A program made the translations under genes and the position numbers. The notes under the pieces were generated by a model. It searched no databases and was not told the DNA's origin. It worked only from the letters and a program-made list of their open reading frames with translations. A stretch of DNA of 64,000 bases from Streptomyces sp. NBC_00536 (GTDB taxonomy: Bacteria > Actinomycetota > Actinomycetes > Streptomycetales > Streptomycetaceae), in the NCBI RefSeq assembly GCF_036346295.1, contig NZ_CP107819.1, positions 1,364,001 through 1,428,000 on the forward strand. Reading direction: 5' to 3'. Shown in pieces: positions 43,362 through 51,276 of this stretch (position 1 is its first letter; every line of letters begins with the position of its first letter).

Positions 43362-43391
43362 GGCCGGGGCCCGTACCACCGGGCCCCGGCC
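43362..43391. terminator. Bidirectional terminator
   Basis: A perfect 12-bp stem (GGCCGGGGCCCG with CGGGCCCCGGCC) and 6-base loop lie between the convergent exporter and MocR-type genes, just before the stop of the latter at 43394. Confidence 0.7.
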
Positions 43392-43393
43392 CG

Positions 43394-44710
43394 TCAGTCG
43401 TAGCGGGCCCCCGGCGCCGGGCGGACCGCCGCCGCCACCGCGTCCGCCAGCGCCGGGATCTCCGCCGGGGACACCGGCGACACGGTGATCCGCACGCCGG
43501 GTCCGCTGTCCACCCGGAAGCGCGCCCCCGGGGCCACCGCCCAGCCCGCCGCGAGGAGCCGGGTCACCGCCCCGGTCTCGTCCGTCACCGGCACCCACAC
43601 GTTCATCCCGCTGCGGCCGTACGCCCGTACGCCCCGCTCGCGCAGCGCCGCCACCAGCGCGTCCCGCCGCTCCCCGTAGGCCCGGGCGGTCGCGGCCGGG
43701 TCCACGGCCCCCGAGGTCCACAGGTCGATGACGGCGTACTGGAGCAGCCGGCTCACCCAGCCCGGGCCCAGCCGCTGGCGGCCCAGCACCCGGTCCACGG
43801 TCACCGCGTCCCCCGTCAGCACCGCGAGCCGCAGGTCCGGCCCGTACGCCTTGGCGGTGGAGCGCACCAGCGCCCAGTGCCGGGTGACCCCGCCCAGGGA
43901 TTCGAGCGGCAGGTCGACGATGCCGTGGCCGTGGTCGTCGTCGATGACGAGGACGTGCGGGTGGCGGGCCAGCAGCGCCCGGAGCGCGGCCGCCCGCCCT
44001 GAACTGACCGCCGCACCGGTGGGGTTCTGCGCCCGCGCCGTCACCACCAGCGCCCGGGCCCCCTCCGCGAGGGCCCGTTCGACGGCCCCCGGCAGCGGCC
44101 CTTCGTCATCGACCGCGACCGGTGCGATCCGCAGCCCGAGCGCGGGGACGAGGTCCAGCACGCTGCCCCAGCCCGGGTCCTCGACCGCCACCGCGTCGCC
44201 GGGGCGCAGGTGGGCCGACAGCACCCGTTCGATCGCGTCCAGCGCGCCCGAGGTCAGTCCGACGGGCCCGGCCGGCACCCCGTCGGCGTCGAGCCCGGCC
44301 CGGGCGAGCCGGGCCAGTTCGGGCACGACGGGGTCGTCCCCGTACCGGGTGGGCGCCTGCGCGTACCGCAGGGCGGCCGCCGCCAGCGCGCCCGTCAGCT
44401 CGGGCAGCACGGCGGGATCGGGGTTGCCGCTGGCCACGTCCCGGCCGCCGGGCGGCACCGCCACCCGCAGGCCGTCCCGCGGGGTGCTGGCGGGGCGGGC
44501 CCGCACCCGGCTGCCGCGCCGCCCGTCGGTCTCGATGACCCCGCGCTCGCGCAGGGTGCGGTAGGCGGCGGCCACGGTGTTCGGGTTGACCCCGAGCGCG
44601 CCCGCCAGTTCCCGCATCGGCGGCAGCAGGGCGCCGGGCGCCAGCTCCCCCGAGCCCACGCCCGCTTCGACGCTGGCGGCGATCTCCGATGCGCGACTTC
44701 CGACGATCAT
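43394..44710 (-). CDS. MocR-type (GntR-aminotransferase) regulator
   Basis: This 438-residue protein fuses a GntR winged helix (LPPMRELAGALGVNPNTVAAAYRTL) to a fold-type I aminotransferase domain. The PLP lysine is in RSTAKAYGPDLR, and NPTG and the DDDHGHGI text are also present. Such proteins sense pyridoxal phosphate or an amine and act as regulators. The ATG at 44710 has AGGAGA in front. It is divergent from a PPOX-type flavoprotein gene across a 52-base gap that holds a perfect palindrome, which resembles PdxR-type control. Confidence 0.88.
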   Translation of the reverse strand: MIVGSRASEIAASVEAGVGSGELAPGALLPPMRELAGALGVNPNTVAAAYRTLRERGVIETDGRRGSRVRARPASTPRDGLRVAVPPGGRDVASGNPDPAVLPELTGALAAAALRYAQAPTRYGDDPVVPELARLARAGLDADGVPAGPVGLTSGALDAIERVLSAHLRPGDAVAVEDPGWGSVLDLVPALGLRIAPVAVDDEGPLPGAVERALAEGARALVVTARAQNPTGAAVSSGRAAALRALLARHPHVLVIDDDHGHGIVDLPLESLGGVTRHWALVRSTAKAYGPDLRLAVLTGDAVTVDRVLGRQRLGPGWVSRLLQYAVIDLWTSGAVDPAATARAYGERRDALVAALRERGVRAYGRSGMNVWVPVTDETGAVTRLLAAGWAVAPGARFRVDSGPGVRITVSPVSPAEIPALADAVAAAVRPAPGARYD

Positions 44711-44736
44711 GTATTCTCCTAGCACAAAGAACAGTA

Positions 44737-44748
44737 TGCACTAGTGCA
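44737..44748. promoter_or_regulatory. Palindrome in the MocR/PPOX intergenic region
   Basis: TGCACTAGTGCA is a perfect 12-bp inverted repeat. A related half site (TAGCACA) lies at about 44720-44726. This is where a MocR-type regulator would bind to control both genes. Confidence 0.55.
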
Positions 44749-44762
44749 ATGGAGTCCGCATC

Positions 44763-45452
44763 ATGACCGCCGCGCCCGCCGCTTCCCAGACCCCCGCGAC
44801 CGACGCATACGAGCCCACCGACCTCACCGTCCCGTCCCGCTCGCGCGACCGCGCGCGCTACGACCGCGAGACGGTGCACGCGATACTCGACGAGGGCTAC
44901 CTCTGCCACCTCGGGTTCATCCGCGACGGCGCTCCGGTGGTCCTGCCGACCCTCTACGGCCGGATCGGCGAGGCCCTCTACATCCACGGTTCCACCGGTT
45001 CGCGCCCGCTGCTCGCCGCGGGCAAGGCCGACCCGGGCCTGCCCGTGTGCGTCACGGTCACCCACCTCGACGGGCTGGTGCTCGCCAAGTCGGCCTTCCA
45101 CCACTCGATGAACTACCGCTCGGTCGTGGTGCACGGCACGGCGTACGAGGTCACCGACGAGGCCGAGCGCCGCGCGGCCCTCGACGCCCTCGTCGACCAG
45201 GTGGTGGCGGGCCGCGCGGCGGACTCCCGCCCGGCCGACGCCAAGGAGCTGGCGGCCACCGCCGTCATCCGCCTCGACCTCGAACAGGTCTCGGCGAAGC
45301 TGCGCACCGGCGGCCCGAACGACGAGGCCCGCGACCTGGACCTGCCGTTCTGGTCCGGCGTGGTCCCGGTCGCGCGGACCTACGGCGCCCCCGTCCCGGC
45401 GGCCGACCTGGCCCCCGGGATCGACGTACCGGACTACATCACCGCGCTCTGA
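44763..45452 (+). CDS. PPOX-class flavin-binding protein
   Basis: This 229-residue protein has the split-barrel flavin fold. It reads [40 protein letters not shown], and [19 protein letters not shown]. The FMN-contact HHSMNYRSV segment is typical of the group annotated as pyridoxamine 5'-phosphate oxidase-like. It may oxidise a B6 vitamer or act in another flavin reaction. It is divergent from the MocR-type regulator, which supports a vitamin B6 link. The last 19 bases overlap the convergent DMT gene. Confidence 0.85.
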   Translation: MTAAPAASQTPATDAYEPTDLTVPSRSRDRARYDRETVHAILDEGYLCHLGFIRDGAPVVLPTLYGRIGEALYIHGSTGSRPLLAAGKADPGLPVCVTVTHLDGLVLAKSAFHHSMNYRSVVVHGTAYEVTDEAERRAALDALVDQVVAGRAADSRPADAKELAATAVIRLDLEQVSAKLRTGGPNDEARDLDLPFWSGVVPVARTYGAPVPAADLAPGIDVPDYITAL

Positions 45453-46432
45453 GCCGGTACGGGCCCCCCACCGGGCCCCTCGCCACCGCCTCCCGGGGCC
45501 CCGGCCCCGGAGGCGCCGTCCACCCCCGCCGGACGGCGGCCCTCCGCGACGATCAGCGCGAGGACCGCCGTCAGCAGGAGCACGGTGCCGAGCACCACCG
45601 GCCCGGTCAGCCGCTCCCCCAGCACCAGCACGGCGATCACGGCCGCGCTCACCGGTTCGATCAGCATGATCACGGACACGGTGGCGGCCCGTACCGCGGC
45701 CGCACCGGTGAAGTAGAGGACGTACGCGAGCGCCGTGGGCACCGTCGCGACGTACACCAGCAGCCAGAGCACCCGGACCGGCTGCGCGGTGTGCGGAACC
45801 AGCCCCTCCAGTGCCGCGAGCGGCAGCAGGCACACGGCTCCCACCAGCAGGGACCACGCGGTGGTGACGAGCGGATCCCCGCCCGCCCCGCGCCGCCCCA
45901 GCGCACGCGTCCGCAGGGTCATCGCCGCGTACCCGGCCGCCGACGCCAGCGCCCAGCCCACCCCGGCGGGCCGCACCTCGGCGCCCCCGCCGCCCAGCGT
46001 CAGGGCGGCCAGCCCGGCCAGCGCACCGCAGACGGCGGCCACCCCGCCCCGGCCGAGCCGCTCGCCCATCCAGTACCGCGCCCCGAGCGCGATCAGCACC
46101 GGCCCGGCGCCCAGCGTGACCACCGTCCCGACCGCGAGCCCGGTCTCGCGCACGGCCTCGAAGTAGGCGGCCTGGAACAGGGTGAAGAGCAGACCGGTGC
46201 CGATCAGCGAGCCCGCCCGGGGCCGCGGCGCGGACGGCGCGGACCGCGCGGTGCGGCGCCGGGGGCGGCGTACGGCCAGGGCCCCGAGCAGCAGCACCAG
46301 GGCGCCCGCGCAGCGCCAGAAGGACAGGGCCAGCGGACCGAGGTCACTGGCCAGGAAGAGGAGTGAGGCGGCCGCCCCGGCGGTGCCCCAGGCGGCTCCG
46401 GCGACGACGAGATACAGCAGATGCTTCGGCAC
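45434..46432 (-). CDS. EamA/DMT family transporter
   Basis: This 332-residue protein has ten hydrophobic segments and two EamA repeats ([41 protein letters not shown]). A Gly/Pro-rich tail follows. It is an exporter of unknown substrate. The GTG at 46432 follows GCGGAG. A short reading frame and hairpin in the 115-base leader suggest attenuation (see 46547-46582). It overlaps the flavoprotein gene by 19 bases. Confidence 0.87.
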   Translation of the reverse strand: MPKHLLYLVVAGAAWGTAGAAASLLFLASDLGPLALSFWRCAGALVLLLGALAVRRPRRRTARSAPSAPRPRAGSLIGTGLLFTLFQAAYFEAVRETGLAVGTVVTLGAGPVLIALGARYWMGERLGRGGVAAVCGALAGLAALTLGGGGAEVRPAGVGWALASAAGYAAMTLRTRALGRRGAGGDPLVTTAWSLLVGAVCLLPLAALEGLVPHTAQPVRVLWLLVYVATVPTALAYVLYFTGAAAVRAATVSVIMLIEPVSAAVIAVLVLGERLTGPVVLGTVLLLTAVLALIVAEGRRPAGVDGASGAGAPGGGGEGPGGGPVPAQSAVM

Positions 46433-46493
46433 GTGTGCTCCGCGTGACGTGAAGGATGAGGGAAAAGGTCATCGCTTCGCGGGCAGCACGGAC

Positions 46494-46514
46494 CCGCCCG
46501 GTGACTCCGGGCGG
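46494..46514 (-). promoter_or_regulatory. Hairpin in the leader of the DMT gene
   Basis: An 8-bp perfect stem (CCGCCCGG with CCGGGCGG) and 5-base loop lie between a possible leader peptide and the transporter start. It may be an attenuator or anti-ribosome-site element. Confidence 0.35.
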
Positions 46515-46546
46515 AATTCGGTGGCGCAGAGGCGTGGCCGCCCGCG

Positions 46547-46582
46547 TCAGGCGGCGGGAGGCGGAAGCACGGTCGTCAGCAT
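46547..46582 (-). CDS. Possible 11-residue leader peptide (MLTTVLPPPAA)
   Basis: This is a short frame of eleven codons and a TGA upstream of the DMT gene. A TGC-TAGGCT extended -10-like element lies seven bases before the ATG, so it could be translated from a leaderless message. The run of three prolines is a known ribosome-slowing sequence. The frame may be accidental; nothing else supports it. Confidence 0.3.
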   Translation of the reverse strand: MLTTVLPPPAA

Positions 46583-46592
46583 GATCGCGAGC

Positions 46593-47678
46593 CTAGCACC
46601 GCGGTCCCACGCCGTCGCCGGCCCAAGCCGTCGCGGCGGTCCGGTCCAGAGCACCGGGGTCCGGGGTGCCGGGGATCCCGGTCATCTGTCGGCCGGCCAC
46701 CGCCGGGTCCGGGACCTCCTGGTCGGGAGCCTGCGAACCCGGGGCCTGCGAGTCCGGCGTCTGCGGACCCGGCGCCGCGGGCCGCGAGGTCTGCGCGATG
46801 AAGGCACCGCCCAGCACCAGCGCACCGCCGATGATCTGCGGGGTCGAGAGGTGTTCCCCGAGGAGCACCCAGGCCAGCACGGTGGCGACGACCGCCTCCA
46901 GGCAGGCCACCACGCCCGCCACCTGCGGCGACAGCATCCGCACCGACACCACGCCGGTCAGATAGGCGGCGACGGTGGCGATCAGCACCACCCAGCCGAC
47001 GAGCACCAGCGCGGGCACGTGCAGATCCCCCACGGCGGCCTCCCGGCCCAGGACCGCCCACTCCATCTGCCAGGGCCGGGCGATCACGGTCATCAGCAGG
47101 GCGCCGATGATCATCCCGTACGCGATCACCCCGAACGGGTCGGGCGCGTCCTCGCGGTCCGCCCCCTGGTCGGCCAGCACGAAGTAGAAGGCCTGGCAGC
47201 ACGCGGCGGCCACGCCGAGCAGCACCCCGAGCGGGTCCAGCCGCAGCCCGGCCCAGATCTCGACCACGCAGGCCAGGCCGACCACGGCCACCGCGGCCCC
47301 GGCGGCGGCCGCCCGGGTCACGGGCTTGCGCTGGACGAAGCGGATCCAGCCGAGCAGCAGCGCGGGGCCGAGGTACTCCAGCAGCAGGGCGACCCCGACC
47401 GGGATCCGGGACAGGGAGGCGAAGTAGAAGGCCTGCACCCCGGCGACGGCGACCAGACCGAAGCCGGCGAGCAGCGCGGGTTTGCGGAGCAGCAGTCCGC
47501 GGTGGCGCCAGGCCAGCGGGGACAGCACGAGCGCCGCCCCGGCCACCCTCAGCCAGACCACGTGCAGCGGGTCGAGACCCGCCTCGATCAGCGGCTTCGC
47601 CGCGACCCCCGAACCACCGAACGCGCACGCCGAGACGAGGGCGAGGCCCAGTCCGGCATTTCTCCCTGACGCTTGCAT
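46593..47678 (-). CDS. EamA/DMT family transporter (second copy)
   Basis: This 361-residue protein has ten hydrophobic segments and two EamA repeats (LALVSACAFGGSGVAAKPLIEAG; VACLEAVVATVLAWVLLGEHL). The C-terminal 65 residues are a low-complexity Pro/Gln/Asp tail with repeats of SQAPG/SQAPD, probably cytoplasmic. Substrate unknown. The ATG at 47678 was chosen; a GTG at 47684 is equally possible. It is upstream of the other DMT gene on the same strand but about 160 bases away. Confidence 0.87.
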   Translation of the reverse strand: MQASGRNAGLGLALVSACAFGGSGVAAKPLIEAGLDPLHVVWLRVAGAALVLSPLAWRHRGLLLRKPALLAGFGLVAVAGVQAFYFASLSRIPVGVALLLEYLGPALLLGWIRFVQRKPVTRAAAAGAAVAVVGLACVVEIWAGLRLDPLGVLLGVAAACCQAFYFVLADQGADREDAPDPFGVIAYGMIIGALLMTVIARPWQMEWAVLGREAAVGDLHVPALVLVGWVVLIATVAAYLTGVVSVRMLSPQVAGVVACLEAVVATVLAWVLLGEHLSTPQIIGGALVLGGAFIAQTSRPAAPGPQTPDSQAPGSQAPDQEVPDPAVAGRQMTGIPGTPDPGALDRTAATAWAGDGVGPRC

Positions 47679-47817
47679 CGGCACATCATGACAGCCCTCG
47701 TCAGGACCGTCACGGGCATGACGCCTGTTGAGATTTCCTGACAGGTCGTCAGTCTTGAATGTTCCGCCCGCCGGGACTACGTTCCGCCGGACACAGCCGA
47801 CGAGAAGGGGCGGTCCC

Positions 47818-48246
47818 ATGGCCGAAGTCACCGCGGAATCACGCATCGAGGCCTCCGCCTCCGCGCTCTGGTCGCAACTCACCGACTGGGACGCGTACGG
47901 CGAGTGGAGCATGACCCACACCGGCTTCCCCAAGGGCGGCCCGGAGACCCTGGCCGTCGGATCCACCTTCGCCGAGAACATGAAGATGATGGGCTTCCCG
48001 GCCGAGGTCGTGTGGACCATCGAGGAACTGGAGACCGAGCGGGTCTTCGCCATCCGCGGCAAGGGCCCGATGGGCGTGATCGTCGGCACCCGCTACACCC
48101 TGATCCCCGACGGCGGGGCGACGACCGTGCGCATCGACGGAGACTTCCAGGGCGCGGCCGTCTCCCTCATGGCGGGCAAACTGAAGGACTCGGCGAGCGC
48201 CGCCCTGAACGAGTCCCTGCGCAAACTGGCCGCCCTGGTCGCCTGA
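47818..48246 (+). CDS. SRPBCC family (CoxG-like) protein
   Basis: This 142-residue protein of the START/Bet v1 fold starts MAEVTAESRIEASASALWSQLTDWDAYGEW, the usual polyketide-cyclase/SRPBCC opening. Strands and a long C-terminal helix (LKDSASAALNESLRKLAALV) follow. It probably binds a hydrophobic ligand. The ATG at 47818 is preceded by GAAGGGGCGG. Divergent from the DMT gene, convergent with padR. Confidence 0.85.
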   Translation: MAEVTAESRIEASASALWSQLTDWDAYGEWSMTHTGFPKGGPETLAVGSTFAENMKMMGFPAEVVWTIEELETERVFAIRGKGPMGVIVGTRYTLIPDGGATTVRIDGDFQGAAVSLMAGKLKDSASAALNESLRKLAALVA

Positions 48247-48266
48247 GCCCCCGCCCGCACACGCCG

Positions 48267-48316
48267 GAGCGCCCCGCACGCCCCGACTCATGCGAGTCGT
48301 GACGTGCGGGGCGCTC
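48267..48316. terminator. Bidirectional terminator with nested stem
   Basis: A 14-bp perfect outer stem (GAGCGCCCCGCACG with CGTGCGGGGCGCTC) encloses a second 6-bp stem (CGACTC with GAGTCG). It sits between convergent genes. Confidence 0.75.
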
Positions 48317-48339
48317 GGCCGTGCCGCCCGCCGGACGGG

Positions 48340-48954
48340 TCAGTGCTCGTCGGCGAGGATCAGGTAGAGCTTCTTACGGGCCTCGTTGATGACCGCGACG
48401 GCCTTCTCCCGCTGCTCGGACGAGCCGGTCTTCCAGACCTGGCCGAAGGCTTCCATCAGGCCGAACCCGGCCGTACGGATCTCGTTCATCGCCTCGCGGT
48501 CGAACCCGCGCCCGGCCTCGTCCCAGGGGGCCGAAGAGCCCGCCTCGGCCTCGGTGCGCCCGGCGTCGGTGAGCGTGAACAGCTTCTTGCCGCCCTCGCT
48601 CACGCTGGTGATGAGCCCCTCGTCCTCAAGCATCTGCAGGGTCGGGTAGACCGAGCCGGGGCTGGGCTTCCAGGCCCCGCCGCTGCGCTCGCCGATCTCC
48701 TGGATCATCTCGTAGCCGTGCATCGGCCGGTCCACGAGCAGCGCCAGGATCGACGCCCTGACATCACCCCGCCGAGCCCGCCGGTGCGGCCCGCCGCGCC
48801 CGCCCCGTCCGCCGAAGGGCCCGCCGAACGGCGGCCCGAACGGACCGAAGGCGGCGCGCCGGCCTTCGAAGTCACCCTGACGGTCCGGCCCGCAGTGTCC
48901 GTGCCCACGACCGTGCTCGTGTCCGTGCCCGTGCTCATGTCCATGTGAACGCAT
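48340..48954 (-). CDS. PadR family regulator with His-rich N-terminus
   Basis: This 204-residue PadR protein has a winged helix at about residues 64-125 (VRASILALLVDRPMHGYEMIQEIGERSGG, SPGSVYPTLQMLEDEGLI) and a C-terminal helix for dimerisation. Residues 1-21 hold eight histidines and a cysteine in an HGHEHGHGHEHG pattern, then a Gly/Phe/Pro stretch. The His-rich part suggests nickel, zinc or iron sensing, as in the PadR protein YqjI of E. coli. It may repress its own gene; a palindrome lies upstream. Confidence 0.88.
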   Translation of the reverse strand: MRSHGHEHGHGHEHGRGHGHCGPDRQGDFEGRRAAFGPFGPPFGGPFGGRGGRGGPHRRARRGDVRASILALLVDRPMHGYEMIQEIGERSGGAWKPSPGSVYPTLQMLEDEGLITSVSEGGKKLFTLTDAGRTEAEAGSSAPWDEAGRGFDREAMNEIRTAGFGLMEAFGQVWKTGSSEQREKAVAVINEARKKLYLILADEH

Positions 48955-49043
48955 GACCGCGCTCCTTTCGTCATTGCTTCCGCTGGTTTCTTGCTGTCGT
49001 TGTCCGACATCACAACCATCGCTGATCGTTCGCGACCTGTCAA

Positions 49044-49053
49044 CGATATATCG
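49044..49053. promoter_or_regulatory. AT-rich palindrome upstream of padR
   Basis: CGATATATCG is a perfect 10-bp inverted repeat, strikingly AT-rich for the genome, 90 bases upstream of the padR start. PadR proteins often bind ATAT-type palindromes. Confidence 0.5.
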
Positions 49054-49112
49054 GGAGTGTTCTTACGACTGTCGCCGATGGGGGCCCGCCGATGCCGGGA
49101 TACGGTGCGGGC

Positions 49113-49466
49113 ATGATCCCGGCACTGCCCTCCGACGTCGCCGACGCGCTCACCCTTCTCCTCGGCACGCAGGACGCGACGCACCTCGCGCTCCGCCGGC
49201 AGGTACCGCACCTGCGGGTGGCCGGGCGCTGCACCTGCGGCTGCGGTACCACGTACTTCGACCTGGACACGGACACCGTGATGGCGGCGCCGTCCCCCGC
49301 CGGCACCGTGGTGGCGGCCGAGGCCCAGGTCTACGACGCCGACGAGGCCTGCGTCGGGGAGGTCCTGGCCTTCGCCCGGAACGGATACCTGTCCTGGCTC
49401 GAGGTCTGCTCCTGGGACGACGGCCCGGCCACCCTGGCCGACGCACTGCGGATGCTGGACGCGTAG
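49113..49466 (+). CDS. Small CxCGC-containing protein, function unknown
   Basis: This 117-residue protein has the motif GRCTCGCGTTYFDLD near residue 45, a cluster of three cysteines that could bind metal, followed by alpha/beta text ending in TLADALRMLDA. I see no known domain. The ATG at 49113 is six bases after TACGGT, consistent with a leaderless message; an ATG at 49092 is in the same frame. It is divergent from padR and may be a target of it. Confidence 0.72.
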   Translation: MIPALPSDVADALTLLLGTQDATHLALRRQVPHLRVAGRCTCGCGTTYFDLDTDTVMAAPSPAGTVVAAEAQVYDADEACVGEVLAFARNGYLSWLEVCSWDDGPATLADALRMLDA

Positions 49467-49506
49467 GCGCCCGGATGCCCGGGGTCCAGTGATCGCGGAT
49501 TGGCCT

Positions 49507-49536
49507 TTGTCCGCGCGCGGCGGACCGGCCTACGGT
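49507..49536 (+). promoter_or_regulatory. Putative promoter for a leaderless phzF-like gene
   Basis: TTGTCC at 49507 and TACGGT at 49531 are separated by 18 bases. The ATG of the PhzF-like gene is seven bases after the -10, so the message would start at the ATG. Confidence 0.5.
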
Positions 49537-49543
49537 CACGGGC

Positions 49544-50374
49544 ATGCGCATCCGAATCGTCGACGCCTTCACCGACCGGCCCTTCCAGGGCAACCCCGCC
49601 GGAGTCCTGCTCCTGGACGGCGCCACGGGCTTCCCGCCCGACGCGTGGCTCCAGCGCGTGGCCGCGGAGGTCAACCTCTCCGAGACCGCCTTCGCGCACC
49701 CGCTGCCGCCCGGCGGTGAGGCCGACTGGGCGCTGCGCTGGTTCACCCCGACCGCCGAGGTCGACATGTGCGGCCACGCCACCCTCGCCACCGCGCACGT
49801 CCTGGCGGGCACCGGCCTGGCCGCGGGCCCGGTCCGGTTCGCCGCGCGCTGCGGGATCCTCACCACCGAGGCCGCCGCCGACGGGGCGGTGACCATGGAC
49901 TTCCCGACCTCCTCGCTCACCCCGTACGAGCTGCCGGACGCCCTCGCCCTGGCCCTGGGCGGGGTGGAGATCCGCTCCGTCCACGACACCGCCGAGCACA
50001 TCGGCGATCTGGTGGTCGAGCTGGCCGACGAGCGCGCGGTGCGCGAGCTGCGGCCGGACCTGGCGGTGCTCGCCGCCTACGCCAAGCGCGGGCTGATCGT
50101 CACCGCGGCCGCCGAGGACCCCGCCCGGGGGTACGACTTCGTCTCCCGCGGCTTCTTCCCCGCCGTGGGCGTGCCCGAGGATCCGGTCACCGGCAGCGCG
50201 CACACCGCGCTCGCCCCGTTCTGGGCCGCGCGGCTGGGCCGCACCGAGCTGACCGGCCTCCAGGGCTCGGCGCGCACCGGCCGGGTCACGGTCCGGCTCG
50301 CGGGGGACCGTACGTTCCTGACCGGGTACGCCGTCACGGTCATCGACGGCGAACTCCTCACCTCCGCCCCCTGA
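49544..50374 (+). CDS. PhzF family protein
   Basis: This 276-residue protein has the diaminopimelate-epimerase-like double-hotdog fold of PhzF: RIVDAFTDRPFQGNPAGVLLLDG, the conserved Glu in NLSETAFAHP, WFTPTAEVDMCGHATLAT, and FFPAVGVPEDPVTGSAH. It is probably an isomerase of a small metabolite. No phenazine genes are near, so a phenazine role is not implied. Confidence 0.9.
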   Translation: MRIRIVDAFTDRPFQGNPAGVLLLDGATGFPPDAWLQRVAAEVNLSETAFAHPLPPGGEADWALRWFTPTAEVDMCGHATLATAHVLAGTGLAAGPVRFAARCGILTTEAAADGAVTMDFPTSSLTPYELPDALALALGGVEIRSVHDTAEHIGDLVVELADERAVRELRPDLAVLAAYAKRGLIVTAAAEDPARGYDFVSRGFFPAVGVPEDPVTGSAHTALAPFWAARLGRTELTGLQGSARTGRVTVRLAGDRTFLTGYAVTVIDGELLTSAP

Positions 50375-50391
50375 CCGGGCCGCCCCGGCCG

Positions 50392-51189
50392 TCAGGGCGT
50401 GGGCAGCCAGCCGACCTTGCCCGCGAGCAGCGCGTATCCGCCGAAGGCCACGATGTCGAGCAGGGCGTGCGCGGCCACCAGCGGTCCGACCCGGCCCCAG
50501 CGCCGGTAGAGCAGGACGAAGACGACGCCCATCACCACGTTGCCGAGGAAGCCGCCGATGCCCTGGTAGAGGTGGTAGGAGCCGCGCAGCAGCGAACTGG
50601 CCGCCAGCGCGGCCATCGGCGACCAGCCCAGCCCGTCCAGCCTGCGCAGCAGGTAGGCCAGCACGATGACCTCCTCCACCACGGAGTTCTGCACCGCGGA
50701 GAGGATCAGTACGGGGAACTTCCACCACACCGCGGGCAGCGCCTCCGGCACCACCGTCAGGTTGAAGCCGGAGGCGCGGGCCGCCAGGTAGAAGGCGAGT
50801 CCCGCGCTGCCGATCCCGGCCGCGACGAGCACCCCGCGCCCCAGGTCCCAGCCCGGCCGGGTGCGGTCGAAGCCGAGCACCCGCAGCCCGGGCGCGCCCT
50901 CACGGGTGAGCAGATGCGCCACGAGGAGTACGGGGACCAGCGCGGTCGCGATCCCGAAGAGCTGCCAGGCCAGGTCGAGCCAGGGGCGGCCGGGCGCGTA
51001 GGAGCCGTTGAGCGTGGCGGCCTGGTCCTTCAGCCCGCCCGGTTTGGTGAGCGAGCCGATGAAGCTGATCAGCGCCGAGACCCCGCTCGCGCCCAGCGAC
51101 AGGGCGAGGACCAGCAGCGTCTCGGTCCCGAGGACCCGCCGCCCGTCCTCGCGCGAGGCCTTGACCACCGGCTCCGGATCCGCCCGCAC
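50392..51189 (-). CDS. CPBP family intramembrane protease
   Basis: This protein of about 265 residues has eight hydrophobic segments. The CPBP/Abi motifs are in the second half: the glutamate pair in NSVVEEVIVLAYLLRRL, the RGSYHLYQG motif with a histidine, and HALLDI. It may be a CAAX-type intramembrane endopeptidase or an immunity-like protein. I used the GTG at 51189; the frame is open to a GTG at 51231. Confidence 0.85.
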   Translation of the reverse strand: MRADPEPVVKASREDGRRVLGTETLLVLALSLGASGVSALISFIGSLTKPGGLKDQAATLNGSYAPGRPWLDLAWQLFGIATALVPVLLVAHLLTREGAPGLRVLGFDRTRPGWDLGRGVLVAAGIGSAGLAFYLAARASGFNLTVVPEALPAVWWKFPVLILSAVQNSVVEEVIVLAYLLRRLDGLGWSPMAALAASSLLRGSYHLYQGIGGFLGNVVMGVVFVLLYRRWGRVGPLVAAHALLDIVAFGGYALLAGKVGWLPTP

Positions 51190-51276
51190 GCCTGACTCCG
51201 TTCCGCCAACCCGCCATCCCGCTCCGACCACCCCATACTGCCCGCTCGGCGGAGGAACGGGATCACCGGGCGGCCC

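Noticed and set aside
49544..50374. Phenazine biosynthesis
   Set aside because: PhzF-family proteins are widespread and no other phenazine gene is in the window.
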